From: Lutibacter sp. A80
GTDB lineage: Bacteria > Bacteroidota > Bacteroidia > Flavobacteriales > Flavobacteriaceae
Assembly: GCF_022429645.1 (NCBI RefSeq)
Contig: NZ_CP092480.1
Coordinates: 248,001 to 312,000 of the forward strand
Length of the DNA stretch: 64,000 bases
Direction: 5' to 3'
Part shown: piece by piece, positions 17,161 through 27,010 of the stretch
How the letters are laid out: each line of letters opens with the position of its first letter
Numbering within the stretch: position 1 is the first letter of the stretch
The notes under the pieces: model-generated
Databases searched by the model: none
What the model was told of the DNA's origin: nothing
Seen by the model: the letters and a program-made list of their open reading frames with translations, nothing else
Translations under genes and position numbers: made by a program

Positions 17161-18648
17161 ATGAAAAAAATTATAAAATATATAAGCATTTTGGGCGTAG
17201 CATTGGTATGTTTCACTTCGTGTGAATTGACTACCCCTATTGATGAAATTGAATTACAATACCAATTAGAAGCAGAAGCTGCCATTAGTAATGAAGGGTC
17301 AGCAGATTTAGCATTAGCTGGGGCCTACTCTAGTTTAAAAGAAGAACCTACATTTATGTTAGGTATACCAAGCGCGTTAAGCGGTTTAGCAGGAACTGCA
17401 GGTGCTTATTATAAGGATGAAATTTCTTCTTGGATGGCAAATGAACCCTTGAATAAGGAGGAAGCTGGTGATAACCTTACATTTTCTGGAATGGCTGGGC
17501 TTTATAGAGCAATTAATGATGCCAATTGGATTATTGAAAAAGTTGGTGAATTAAGTGAAGGGAGTTTTTCAACCCCACAACGTAAGGCTGAAATGTTAGG
17601 AGAAGCTTATGGAATTAGAGCATTGTCTCATTTTTACTTATTACGTTATTATGGTCAATGGTATGATACTTCTTCTATTTACGGTATTGCATTAAGATTA
17701 GAACCTATTAGAGATGGTAGTGCTTTACCAAGAAATACAGTGACCGAAACGTATGCACAAATTCATAGTGATCTTGACTTTGCTATTGCAAATGCACCTG
17801 ATTTAAATATGAATAGCGGTTATATGAATAAAATTGGTGCAAGGGCTATAAAAGCCAAAGCTTATTTATATGCCGGTGATTATGGAATGGCTGCTAGCAC
17901 AGCAAAAGCTTTAATAGATGGGGCTGGAGGAACATATGGTTTATCTTCAACATATAATGAAATTTTTGATAATACCTCACAAGCAATGTTTAACAATCCT
18001 GAAATTTTATTTGGATTAAGAGGAACATTAGAAGCTCCATTACCAAATACAGTATGGGCTTTCGCTTACACAATAAATGGTGCATATACTGGTAATTTAT
18101 CATCTGGATCAATGACTGTTGGTTCTCAAACCATAAATTACGATTTAGATAGAATTAATAGTACTATTGGAGGTGGTTTTTATGGTCTAACTACATTAAA
18201 AGTACCTAGTTTCTTCGCTGCAGGTGAAGATGATTCTCTTGTATATTATGCTCGTATGGCTGAAGTTTATTTAATTTATGCTGAAGCTGAAGCTCGTAAT
18301 TCTAATAGTGTAACAACCGATGCTTTAGACGCTTTAAATGCCATTAGATTAAGAGCCGGTGCAACTGATACTGGAGGTGATGGATTTGAAATTTACCCAG
18401 CAACAATTACTTTAGATCAGTTCTTAGAAGCTGTTAGAATTGAAAAATCAATTGAACTATTAGCTGAAACAGGTGAAGAATGGTTTGATATGGTACGTTA
18501 TGATTGGGTAGATGGTTTTGGAACAGGTTTCCAAGTATCTGACTATAAACCATCTGCAACAAATTCTGACAAATTTATATTACCATTTTCAAAACTTACT
18601 ATTGATGCTGGTTTTAATATAGAAATTCAAAACCCTAGCTACGAATAA
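17161..18648 (+). CDS. SusD/RagB-family nutrient-binding lipoprotein
   Basis: 495 residues. Lipobox CFTSCELTT with Cys20. The fold is the TPR-like SusD architecture: GLYRAINDANWIIEKV, AYGIRALSHFYLLRYYG, AKAYLYAGDYGMAAS, and the C-terminal YLIYAEAEARN, ALNAIRLRAGA, RIEKSIELLAETGEEWFDMVR motifs. It forms the extracellular lid of the preceding SusC barrel. A good terminator 11 bp beyond the stop closes the regulated core operon. Confidence 0.95.
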   Translation: MKKIIKYISILGVALVCFTSCELTTPIDEIELQYQLEAEAAISNEGSADLALAGAYSSLKEEPTFMLGIPSALSGLAGTAGAYYKDEISSWMANEPLNKEEAGDNLTFSGMAGLYRAINDANWIIEKVGELSEGSFSTPQRKAEMLGEAYGIRALSHFYLLRYYGQWYDTSSIYGIALRLEPIRDGSALPRNTVTETYAQIHSDLDFAIANAPDLNMNSGYMNKIGARAIKAKAYLYAGDYGMAASTAKALIDGAGGTYGLSSTYNEIFDNTSQAMFNNPEILFGLRGTLEAPLPNTVWAFAYTINGAYTGNLSSGSMTVGSQTINYDLDRINSTIGGGFYGLTTLKVPSFFAAGEDDSLVYYARMAEVYLIYAEAEARNSNSVTTDALDALNAIRLRAGATDTGGDGFEIYPATITLDQFLEAVRIEKSIELLAETGEEWFDMVRYDWVDGFGTGFQVSDYKPSATNSDKFILPFSKLTIDAGFNIEIQNPSYE

Positions 18649-18658
18649 CTTTTTAAAA

Positions 18659-18697
18659 TATCCTATTGGATAGTTTAATTCAATAGGATACTTTTTT
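18659..18697 (+). terminator. Terminator after susD
   Basis: Perfect 10-bp stem TATCCTATTG/CAATAGGATA with a 12-nt loop and a run of T. Confidence 0.85.
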
Positions 18698-18845
18698 ACT
18701 ATAATAATAATTAAGATTAATCAAAAGTACTGTTTATCAAGTGTTTAATTTAAATAATTAATAAAAATTAACACTTTATAGTATTAAAATAATACCTCAA
18801 ATTAATATTGAGGCTTAATCTGTAATTCCTAAAAATCAAATAAAA

Positions 18846-19538
18846 ATGAAACAATTTATTATTATTCTATGTTGCTCTTTCATAGTTCATAGTTTACACT
18901 CGCAAAATTGTAAGGTTTTAATGAAAAGTATTAATAAAACATATACTGGAGATTGTAAAAAAGGTAAAGCCAATGGTATGGGAACTGCAAACGGTGAGGA
19001 TAGTTATGTTGGACTTTTTAAAAAAGGATATCCTGAAGGAAAGGGCGTTTATACTTGGAAAAATGGTAATTCATTTGAAGGGAATTTTAAAAAAGGGAAG
19101 AAAACCGGTCCAGGTAAAATGATTTATAAAACAGCAACACTAAAAGACAGTATTGTTACAGGTTTTTGGAAAAATGATACCTATTTAGGTCTTTATGAAA
19201 CTCCATATAAAAAGATAGATAATTCTCAAAATGTTACAGGTGTAAGGTTTACAAAAAGTGAAGATAACATAAAAAGAGTACGACTTTATGTTAGAGAGGA
19301 TAATATTTTAATTCGTAATCCACAAATTACCATTGTTGTCCATAACGGTTTATATCAAGAGTTACGTGCCCAAAGTGATTTTGTTGAATTGACTAATGCT
19401 ACTTTTCCACTAAAGTTAAGAGCAACTTATGGAAGAGAATTTATTGAAATAGAAATCTTAGAACCTGGAAACTGGGATGTCCGTGTGTCTATTGAAAATA
19501 TTAAAGGGTTAGAAGATAAACCTTCATCGTTTAATTAA
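18846..19538 (+). CDS. Exported MORN-repeat protein
   Basis: 230 residues with a signal peptide (end near HSQN, residue 20). Three MORN repeats cover about 33-100: YTGDCKKGKANGMGT, YVGLFKKGYPEGKGVYTW and FEGNFKKGKKTGPGKMIY. The C-terminal 110 residues are a beta-rich region without a family I recognise. MORN repeats bind lipids or proteins in other systems; here the role is open. It sits between the susD terminator and the first TlpA gene. Confidence 0.85.
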   Translation: MKQFIIILCCSFIVHSLHSQNCKVLMKSINKTYTGDCKKGKANGMGTANGEDSYVGLFKKGYPEGKGVYTWKNGNSFEGNFKKGKKTGPGKMIYKTATLKDSIVTGFWKNDTYLGLYETPYKKIDNSQNVTGVRFTKSEDNIKRVRLYVREDNILIRNPQITIVVHNGLYQELRAQSDFVELTNATFPLKLRATYGREFIEIEILEPGNWDVRVSIENIKGLEDKPSSFN

Positions 19539-19638
19539 AAATGTTAAAACGTTTAGTATAATAGACACTATAAATTACTTCAAGATTACTTAAAGTAGAA
19601 CGCTTGTTCTGCAAATTAACAACTAAACTAACAGAACT

Positions 19639-21099
19639 ATGAGAATAAATTATTTAATGCTATTAAGCGTGTTCTTTTTAATTTCTTGTGCTAAGAATAA
19701 AGAAACACAAAAAAAAGATCAATTTATAAATGTAACTATTAGTGGTCACGTTTCAGGTTTTAACAACCCTCTTAGCTTTTTTGGTGAAGGCGTGTTCCAA
19801 GGAGAAGAAATAAAATTAGATAAAGAAGGAAATTTTAAAGTTAGCTACGATTCTATTGTAGAAGGGAAATATGCAATTTTATTAGGTTCAGAAAATAGCT
19901 TGCCTATTTATCTAAAACAAGGAACTAAATTAAACCTAGATATTGATTTAGATAAAATTGAAGCCAGAGATAAAAATGCAGTTTCTATTTCTGGTGAAAA
20001 CAATGATGAAACGGAATTGTTATATGAGTTAATGATAAATGCTCCATCTTACCAATATAATAGAATAGATTACAAGGAAATTTACCTTCCAAAAATTGAC
20101 AAAAAAAATCCAGAGGAGTTTGAAGCTTATCAATTAGACTTAATAGAAAAAGAGAGAGCTATTGTTAAAAAATACGTTGAAATAAAATCAATTAGTGAAT
20201 CTTTTTTAGAGGTGTTTAATCTTGAATTATTGTTAAAATATAATTTTAGTTTTAAATTATATTCAAGATATGCCAATGTAAATAATCCCGATAAAAATTG
20301 GATTATTCCTGAAAATTATAAGGCTTACTTTAAAAATGAAATCCCCCAAAACAATTTTGACCTATATCACAAAAGTTCACGCTATGAAATGTATGTTCGT
20401 GAAGGTTATTATGCAAAAATGCAAACTGTTTTGTCTCAATTTGAGCGTGAATCAATGGATTACTTTAAAGCTCAAACCAACTATTTAGATACTTGCAGTT
20501 TTCCTGAAATTATAAAAAAAGATATGTACAACAGTTATACTATTAGTTATATACGAAGTAATGATATGGTTATAAGAGGTTATTTAAATGAAATAATTAA
20601 TCAAAAAGTTACAGATAGCAATGTATTAGAAAGATTTGAAAATTTTAAAACTGGTGAAAATGCATATGCCGATGGTAAACCAGCCCCTCTTTTTACATTA
20701 ATTGATATAAATAATAAAGAAATTTCATTAACCGATTTTAAAGGAAAAATGGTGCTATTAGATTGTTGGGCAACATGGTGTGCTCCTTGTATAAAAGGAT
20801 TGCCAAAATTTAATGCTTTAAGAGAAAAATACGCTGGTAAAAACATAGAATTTGTTTGCGTTTCTGTAGATGAAGATATTCCAGCCTGGGAAAAAAAGGT
20901 AAAAGAAAATAAGGATGGTCTTCATACAGGAATTCAATTAAATACTTCTTTAAACAAAAACACATTTAAAAAAGATTTAATGGTTCAAGGTATTCCTCGT
21001 TATATTTTAATAGGTGCTGACGGAAATATTATTAAAAGAGAAGCTCCAAGACCAGGTACCCCTGAATTGTATGAGTTAATTGAAAATAATTTAAAATAA
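19639..21099 (+). CDS. TlpA-family thioredoxin lipoprotein (CAPC)
   Basis: 486 residues, lipobox LISCAK (Cys17). Residues 28-115 form a beta-rich DUF4369-like domain, followed by a helical middle region. The C-terminal thioredoxin domain (about 340-486) has WATWCAPC and the cis-Pro loop QGIPRYILI. The CAPC active site differs from the usual CGPC of this family. It is the first of eight complete TlpA genes in a row, and the relic TlpA gene follows 7 bp later. Confidence 0.92.
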   Translation: MRINYLMLLSVFFLISCAKNKETQKKDQFINVTISGHVSGFNNPLSFFGEGVFQGEEIKLDKEGNFKVSYDSIVEGKYAILLGSENSLPIYLKQGTKLNLDIDLDKIEARDKNAVSISGENNDETELLYELMINAPSYQYNRIDYKEIYLPKIDKKNPEEFEAYQLDLIEKERAIVKKYVEIKSISESFLEVFNLELLLKYNFSFKLYSRYANVNNPDKNWIIPENYKAYFKNEIPQNNFDLYHKSSRYEMYVREGYYAKMQTVLSQFERESMDYFKAQTNYLDTCSFPEIIKKDMYNSYTISYIRSNDMVIRGYLNEIINQKVTDSNVLERFENFKTGENAYADGKPAPLFTLIDINNKEISLTDFKGKMVLLDCWATWCAPCIKGLPKFNALREKYAGKNIEFVCVSVDEDIPAWEKKVKENKDGLHTGIQLNTSLNKNTFKKDLMVQGIPRYILIGADGNIIKREAPRPGTPELYELIENNLK

Positions 21100-21106
21100 A
21101 AGAATC

Positions 21107-21313
21107 ATGAAAACCTTAAAGAGTATTTTTTTTATAACACTTTGTTGCTGTTTATTTTTAGTTTCATATGAAAAAAAACAAGATGTAAAGTATGCTATTA
21201 TTTCTGGAAACTTGGAGAATGTAAATGGTGAAGAGGTAAAGCTTAATTCTAGGTTTACCAGTATTAGTTTCGATTCAGTTCCACAAATTCAACATACCTT
21301 AAAAATTAATTAA
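21107..21313 (+). pseudogene. Truncated TlpA-family lipoprotein relic
   Basis: A 68-codon frame whose first 50 codons resemble the N-terminus of the next gene: a hydrophobic signal segment, then VKYAIISGNLENVNGEEVKL against VNYVLLSGNISNTKGGELKI. The lipobox cysteine is replaced by tyrosine (FLVSYEKK) and the protein stops before the thioredoxin domain. It is best read as the stub of a duplicated gene. A functional short peptide cannot be excluded but nothing supports it. Confidence 0.7.
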
Positions 21314-21338
21314 CCAATACATATAACACATTAAAAAA

Positions 21339-22715
21339 ATGAGAAAATATACCACCCTAATTTTAGCACTTATAGTGCTTTGGTCTTGTAAAAATGAAAC
21401 TCCTGTAAACTATGTTTTACTATCTGGTAACATAAGTAATACCAAAGGAGGCGAATTAAAAATTAGTTCTTTAAATGGTTTTTCTAAAATTATTAATGTA
21501 AAAGACACTGGAACGCTTTCAGACACTCTTTTTATTGAAGAAGACGACATTTACAATATTCGTTTTGGGCAAGTTAGATTTACATCTTATTTATCTAAAG
21601 GTGCAAATATTCAATTTGAAGTGGATGCTAAAAAACCTTCTAGCACCTTAAAACTTGCAGGAGACAATGCAGATTTAAACAATTATTATGCTTATAAAAT
21701 GGATAAAGATTTTGATTTTATGATGGACCGAGAAGGAAGTTATAAAGTTGAAGAAAGCGCTTTTGAAACTAAAATAATGGATTTTCAAAAAGACTTGGAG
21801 AGCAAATTAGAAGCTGTTAAAAATATTCCTAAAGGCGTTAAAACAAAAGAATTACGAGCCATTAACTATAGCAGATTAGGTAAAAAAGGAAATTACGAAA
21901 GAATGTATAGCTTTTTAACTGAAAATGAACATTTTAAGGTTTCAGATTCATTTAAAAAAGAATTAGAAGAAATCTCTTTAAACAATGGTGATGATTACTT
22001 ATATTCTTCAGATTACCAACAAATGGTAGGTAGTAAAATACGAGAAAAAGCATACAGTTTTTACCAAAATGATTCATTACCTTATAAAGAAGCAAACGCA
22101 AAAGCAATTTCTGAAATTGAAAATGAAACCATAAGAAATGGTGAATTATACAAAAGCATTTCTATGATATTACCAATGTCTTCTGATAAAGATAAAGAAC
22201 TAAACAACTTTTTAAATGCTTCTACAAACCAAAAACACATTGCTAGCGTAAAAGAAATATTTGAATCTTTAAAAGTATTAGATGCAGGTCAACCTTCCCC
22301 TAAATTTATAAACTATGAAAATTACGCTGGAGGAACAACTTCATTAGACGATTTAAAAGGTAAATACGTATATATTGATGTTTGGGCAACTTGGTGTGGA
22401 CCTTGTAAATATGAAATTCCATTTTTACAGAAAATTGAAAAACAATACCACGGTAAAAACATTCATTTTGTTAGTATTTCTACAGATAAGCAAGATGATA
22501 AAGAAAAGTGGAAACAAATGATCGCCGACAAAGAAATGGGTGGTATTCAATTAATAACAGATAACGACTTTAATACATCTTTTATAAGTGATTACAAAAT
22601 AATGGGAATTCCTCAATTTATTTTAATAGATCCCAACGGAAATATTGTGCAAGCAAATGCTCCAAGACCTAGTGATGAAAAATTGATAGCATTATTTAAT
22701 GAATTGAAAATTTAA
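21339..22715 (+). CDS. TlpA-family thioredoxin lipoprotein (CGPC)
   Basis: 458 residues, lipobox LWSCKN (Cys17). DUF4369-like domain at about 23-100, a long helical middle part (110-310), then a thioredoxin domain with WATWCGPCKYEIP and cis-Pro loop MGIPQFILI. It belongs with the preceding 486-residue protein by length and by the shared C-terminal APRP segment (NAPRPSDEK against EAPRPGTPE), a different branch from the later genes in the array. Confidence 0.92.
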   Translation: MRKYTTLILALIVLWSCKNETPVNYVLLSGNISNTKGGELKISSLNGFSKIINVKDTGTLSDTLFIEEDDIYNIRFGQVRFTSYLSKGANIQFEVDAKKPSSTLKLAGDNADLNNYYAYKMDKDFDFMMDREGSYKVEESAFETKIMDFQKDLESKLEAVKNIPKGVKTKELRAINYSRLGKKGNYERMYSFLTENEHFKVSDSFKKELEEISLNNGDDYLYSSDYQQMVGSKIREKAYSFYQNDSLPYKEANAKAISEIENETIRNGELYKSISMILPMSSDKDKELNNFLNASTNQKHIASVKEIFESLKVLDAGQPSPKFINYENYAGGTTSLDDLKGKYVYIDVWATWCGPCKYEIPFLQKIEKQYHGKNIHFVSISTDKQDDKEKWKQMIADKEMGGIQLITDNDFNTSFISDYKIMGIPQFILIDPNGNIVQANAPRPSDEKLIALFNELKI

Positions 22716-22723
22716 TAACTAGT

Positions 22724-22743
22724 AATTAAGAATCTTAATTTTT
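22724..22743 (+). terminator. Possible weak terminator
   Basis: AATTAAG/CTTAATT around 3 nt followed by a few T. All-AT stem apart from one pair, so only tentative. Confidence 0.3.
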
Positions 22744-22764
22744 AAACTTTTTAAACAATACAAA

Positions 22765-23220
22765 ATGAAAAAATATATATTAATAGCACTACTAATAATA
22801 AGTGGTACAAACACCATGTTTTCACAAATTTATACTCCAGTAAAATGGTCTACATCTGTTGAAAATATTTCTGAAACTGAATACAACTTAGTTCTAAAAG
22901 CAACTATTGAAAACGGTTGGCATTTATATTCTCAGAATGTACCTGAAGATGGCCCAATTGCAACAAGTTTTGAATTTGAAGAATCAGATGATTATATCTT
23001 AATTGGTAAAGTATCTGAAGAAAAAGGACATACCGTAGACGATCCCATTTTTAATATGAAAATCAAATATTTTAATTCTAAAGCAGTGTTTAAACAAAGA
23101 ATAAAAACCAGCTCTAAAACAGATTTTAAAGTTTTAGGAGAAATAGAGTTTATGGTGTGTAATGATACTAGTTGTTTACCTCCAACATACGAAGATTTTA
23201 CATTTACTATTAAAAAATAA
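22765..23220 (+). CDS. Periplasmic DsbD N-terminal-domain-like protein
   Basis: 151 residues with a signal peptide (end near MFSQ). The beta-sandwich pattern with ENGWHLYSQNVPEDGPIATSF and the C-terminal FMVCNDTSCLPP matches the N-terminal thiol-exchange domain of DsbD, where the two cysteines of C-x5-C relay electrons to periplasmic partners. Here the domain stands alone without the membrane and thioredoxin domains of DsbD. Placed among TlpA genes, it is a plausible redox partner for them; the electron donor must be encoded elsewhere. Confidence 0.85.
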   Translation: MKKYILIALLIISGTNTMFSQIYTPVKWSTSVENISETEYNLVLKATIENGWHLYSQNVPEDGPIATSFEFEESDDYILIGKVSEEKGHTVDDPIFNMKIKYFNSKAVFKQRIKTSSKTDFKVLGEIEFMVCNDTSCLPPTYEDFTFTIKK

Positions 23221-23250
23221 AAACAAACAAAATAACATTAAAACAGTTCA

Positions 23251-24447
23251 ATGAGAAATTTAAAAAATAAATTTATAATAGTCATACTTTCAGTAGTATT
23301 TATGGCTACAAGTAACGCACAACAAAAGGAAAACAAACACCCAAATCAATTTACCATTAAAGGTGAAATTAAAGGGTTGACTGGGAACCTATATTTTAGG
23401 CACCCAGATAAGGAATATACTCGTGAGACACCTTCAGACACATTGAAATTTGTTAATGGTAAAATTCAATTTTCTGATACTATTTCCAAATTAACTTTAA
23501 TTAGAGCTTATCCAGATTTTCAGGGGCCAGACAAAAAAGTATTTAAAAGACCTAAGGATGGTAGAGGTTATTTTCCTGTAAAATGTGCTTATTTAATGTT
23601 TTACGCCTTTCCAGGAGCTGAAATTACAATAAAAGGAGAACTTTCCGATTATGTAAACGCTTACCCTAGTGGTGATAAATTCAATAATAGTTTAGCAGCT
23701 GTGAACAAAGTTACGTTCCCAAATTATAACAAAATGGGGAATTTAGCTGTTCAAAACACCTATGAAACAGACTCACTAATTATAAAGGCTAATAATGTAA
23801 AGGCTGAAGAAATTTTCAATAAAAATTCTGAAGAACTAATTGCTCATATGAAAGCCAATCCAAATTCATTAGGAGCTGTTTTTTACTTAAATGACATGAT
23901 GCTTAGACGTCAAATTGATGATGAAAAAGCAGAAGAATTGTTTAATGATTTTTCAAAAGATTTAGCTGAATATGCAGATTATAAAAATGTTGCTTCTAGA
24001 ATTGAAGGAATAAAATCTACTAAAGAAGGATTTCCAGTTCCATCTATTAAAACTACTGCCACTTTAAATGGTAAAGAATTTGATATCAATTCCTTAAGAG
24101 GAAAGTATGTGTTAATTGATTTCTGGGGAATTTGGTGTGGGCCTTGTGTTGCTGAAATGCCACAAGTTAAAGAATTTCAAGAAAAACATAAAGAAAAATT
24201 GGTTGTATTAGGAATTAATTCTGGAGATTCCAAAGAAAAAATTCAAGCTTTTGTTAATAAACACGGCTATGAATGGAAACAGTTAATGAGCGATGAAAAA
24301 AATACACCAGACAACTTTGTAAATCGATTCAATGTTCAAGGTTTTCCTACTAAATTTATTATTGATCCAAGAGGAAACATCGTGAAAAAATATTTAGGAG
24401 GTGGCGAAGAAGCATTTGAATTATTGGAAGAGTTATTAAACAAATAA
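23251..24447 (+). CDS. TlpA-family thioredoxin (WGIWCGPC)
   Basis: 398 residues with a signal peptide ending near SNAQ and no lipobox, so periplasmic rather than lipid-anchored. DUF4369-like domain about 29-135, helical linker with MKANPNSLGAVFYLNDMML, thioredoxin domain from about 265 with WGIWCGPC and GFPTKFIID. It pairs closely with the next gene in motif and layout (both share FINxxGYxW-type and GxGEEAFELLEELL-type ends). Confidence 0.92.
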   Translation: MRNLKNKFIIVILSVVFMATSNAQQKENKHPNQFTIKGEIKGLTGNLYFRHPDKEYTRETPSDTLKFVNGKIQFSDTISKLTLIRAYPDFQGPDKKVFKRPKDGRGYFPVKCAYLMFYAFPGAEITIKGELSDYVNAYPSGDKFNNSLAAVNKVTFPNYNKMGNLAVQNTYETDSLIIKANNVKAEEIFNKNSEELIAHMKANPNSLGAVFYLNDMMLRRQIDDEKAEELFNDFSKDLAEYADYKNVASRIEGIKSTKEGFPVPSIKTTATLNGKEFDINSLRGKYVLIDFWGIWCGPCVAEMPQVKEFQEKHKEKLVVLGINSGDSKEKIQAFVNKHGYEWKQLMSDEKNTPDNFVNRFNVQGFPTKFIIDPRGNIVKKYLGGGEEAFELLEELLNK

Positions 24448-24455
24448 AAATTATA

Positions 24456-25628
24456 ATGAAATTTAAATCCGTATTACTTGTATTAACCTTTTTCGCATTT
24501 TTAACTTCGTGCAAAGAATCCGAAAAGAAAATAGAACAAGTTGTTGTTAATTCAAATGAATTTAAAGTTTTTGGTACCCTACAAGGAATTGATGTACCAT
24601 ATATGTTTATAGATTATACGGGAGAAAATGGAGATAGAGTTTGGGATACACTTTATGTAAAAAATGAATATTTCTCATATACTACTGAACTAAAAAACAC
24701 AAAACGTATTGCTATTTGGCCATTACTTGCCAGACCAAGAAAAGATGGTGAAGGTGTAAAAGGTGGATATTTTGAGTTTTTAGCACACCCAGGAGATACA
24801 ATCGAATTTAAGGGAAATGTTACGGAAACCTTTAATGCTATTCCAACAGGAACCAGTTTGTGTAATGATTTAAATACTTATAATAAAAGTATAGAACCAA
24901 TAAATAAGCAAAGTGCCGAGATGTTTAAAAGGGCTACGAAATATAAGCCAACAAATCCAAAGTTTAAACAAACATTCGATTCTATTAAAGAAATAGGTGA
25001 AAAAATCACAAAAATTCAAGCGGATTTTATAAAAAACAATCCAACATCTGAAGTTGCTGCATTCTATTTATCTAATATGGTTCAAAGTAAAAGTATAGAA
25101 AATAATGAAGCACTTGCTCTTTTAAATAATTTTGATGAGAAATTAGCCATGAGCCCTTTTTATATAAATGTTGCAACACGTTTAAAAGGATCCGAAGCAA
25201 CAAAGGCTGGAAATATAGTTCCAGAGTTAATTACCAAAAGAACTCTTGATGGAAGTGAGTTTGATTTAAAATCATTAAGAGGCAAATATGTTTTAATTGA
25301 TTTTTGGGGAACTTGGTGTGGGCCTTGTGTTAGTGAAATGCCAAAAGTAAAGAAATATCAAGAAAAATATAAAGATAAGCTGGTAATTGTTGGGATTGAC
25401 AGTGGAGACACTAAGGAAAGAATTGTTGAATTCATTACATCTAAAGGTTATAATTGGACTCAATTAATGTCACATAAAGGACTGATTGCCGATGATTTTG
25501 TCTCTAAATTTAATGTTAATGGATTTCCAACAAAGTTTATAATTGATCCTGAAGGAATAATTGTTGGAAAATACGTTGGTGGCAGTGAAGAAGCTTTTCA
25601 ATTATTAGATGAATTATTAAATATATAA
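24456..25628 (+). CDS. TlpA-family thioredoxin lipoprotein (WGTWCGPC)
   Basis: 390 residues. Lipobox FLTSCKE (Cys19). Same domain order as its left neighbour, active site WGTWCGPCVSEMP, cis-Pro GFPTKFIID, C-terminus EEAFQLLDELL. The signal peptide is nearly identical to that of the next gene (MKFK-V--VLT-FAFLTSCKES), although the mature parts belong to different branches; this suggests a recombination or duplication event across the 5' ends. Confidence 0.92.
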   Translation: MKFKSVLLVLTFFAFLTSCKESEKKIEQVVVNSNEFKVFGTLQGIDVPYMFIDYTGENGDRVWDTLYVKNEYFSYTTELKNTKRIAIWPLLARPRKDGEGVKGGYFEFLAHPGDTIEFKGNVTETFNAIPTGTSLCNDLNTYNKSIEPINKQSAEMFKRATKYKPTNPKFKQTFDSIKEIGEKITKIQADFIKNNPTSEVAAFYLSNMVQSKSIENNEALALLNNFDEKLAMSPFYINVATRLKGSEATKAGNIVPELITKRTLDGSEFDLKSLRGKYVLIDFWGTWCGPCVSEMPKVKKYQEKYKDKLVIVGIDSGDTKERIVEFITSKGYNWTQLMSHKGLIADDFVSKFNVNGFPTKFIIDPEGIIVGKYVGGSEEAFQLLDELLNI

Positions 25629-25640
25629 GACAAAATTATT

Positions 25641-26837
25641 ATGAAATTTAAAACTGTATTAATTGTATTAACTCTTTTTGCATTCTTAACATCGTGTAAA
25701 GAATCTGTAAAAGAAGAAAAATTTGATGGGTATGTTATTTCTGGAATCGTAAAAGGTATTGATAATGTTTATTTAAAACTTACAAACACGGGCTCAAGAG
25801 GTTCTAAGGATTTTAAAGTTATTGACAGTGTTCAAATAACCAATGGGAAATTTAGTTTTAAAGGAAAGGTTGATAATGTTGATATGGTTAGTATTGTAAT
25901 TGATTCTAAATATCATGGAATGTTTATGCTCGAAAATAGCGCTATTAATGTTAGCATAGATGTAAGCGAGCTTAACGAAAGAAATGCGTATTTCACTCCA
26001 GTTGTTTCAGGTTCTAAAAGCCATGATATTTATGCAGCAGTTGAAAAAAAATCATCTGCAATTTTTGAGCTAGAAAAATACAAAATTATTGATGAACTTA
26101 AAGACTTATTTGCTAAAGCTAATAAAACAAACGATCAAAAAGATATGGATATAGCCACAATCAGACAAAAAGAGCTTATGCCATTAATTGAAGAAGCTAA
26201 TAATGCTTATAAACAAATTAAATACGATTTTGCAAAAGCAAACCCAACTTCACCCGTAGCAGTTCATGTTTTAGGTTATCAATATACCGAAGGGAGAATG
26301 ACCAAAGAACAATTAAAAGAATTTTACCACTTATTTAAAGGTGATGCTACCAAAACTGGATTTTATAAATATCATATGACAAAAGTGTATAAAGACAATT
26401 TTGAAAATATGGGAGTAGGTAATACAGTTCCAGATTTTACATTAAATTCTGTAAATAATAAGGCGCTCACATTATCAAAAATTGAAGGCAAGTATTTGTT
26501 AGTTGATTTTTGGGCATCTTGGTGTGTACCTTGTAGAGCATCCTTTCCTCATTTAAAAGAATTAAGAAAAGAATACAAAAAGGACGGTTTTACAATAGTA
26601 GGAATTGGAACCGCAGATGAAGAGGGAAAATGGAGAAAGGCTATTATAAAAGATCAAACTCCTTGGATTCATTTGTATGATTCTAGTGAAAACCATGCGT
26701 ATGGTGCAGTAGCAAAAAAATATGGTGTACCACATTTACCAACTACATTTTTAATAGATAGTAATCAAAAAATAATTTTACGTAATCCAACTAAAGAAAA
26801 ATTGGATGCTAAGCTTAAAGAATTATTTGGGCATTAA
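25641..26837 (+). CDS. TlpA-family thioredoxin lipoprotein (CVPC)
   Basis: 398 residues. Lipobox FLTSCKE (Cys19). DUF4369 domain about 31-115 (DGYVISGIVKGIDNVYLKL), helical middle, thioredoxin domain with WASWCVPCRASFP and cis-Pro LPTTFLID. First of a quartet (25641, 27011, 28203, 29434) that share WASWC-PCRASFP, TPWIHLYD-like and LKELFGH-like ends. The valine in CVPC should alter the redox potential relative to CGPC. Confidence 0.92.
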   Translation: MKFKTVLIVLTLFAFLTSCKESVKEEKFDGYVISGIVKGIDNVYLKLTNTGSRGSKDFKVIDSVQITNGKFSFKGKVDNVDMVSIVIDSKYHGMFMLENSAINVSIDVSELNERNAYFTPVVSGSKSHDIYAAVEKKSSAIFELEKYKIIDELKDLFAKANKTNDQKDMDIATIRQKELMPLIEEANNAYKQIKYDFAKANPTSPVAVHVLGYQYTEGRMTKEQLKEFYHLFKGDATKTGFYKYHMTKVYKDNFENMGVGNTVPDFTLNSVNNKALTLSKIEGKYLLVDFWASWCVPCRASFPHLKELRKEYKKDGFTIVGIGTADEEGKWRKAIIKDQTPWIHLYDSSENHAYGAVAKKYGVPHLPTTFLIDSNQKIILRNPTKEKLDAKLKELFGH

Positions 26838-26838
26838 A

Positions 26839-26985
26839 ATCAATTTAAAAGTATCCACTAATGAAAACCAATCTTTTCAAAATAGTTTAGTAGGGTCAGA
26901 TAGTGTAACAATTGGCAGATATGGAACCGATGGCGGAACTGAAGATGATATGGATAAAGATTTACTCAAAATATTTAAAAATTAA
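26839..26985 (+). pseudogene. Open relic fragment between TlpA genes
   Basis: Directly after the TlpA stop, an ATG-less frame runs 48 codons to TAA and reads as a plausible C-terminal protein piece (SLVGSDSVTIGRYGTDGGTE, then DDMDKDLLKIFKN). I recognise no family. It may be the tail of a gene deleted when the array rearranged; it could also be chance. Confidence 0.3.
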
Positions 26986-27010
26986 ACATATAATTAAAAG
27001 TTTATTCTAA

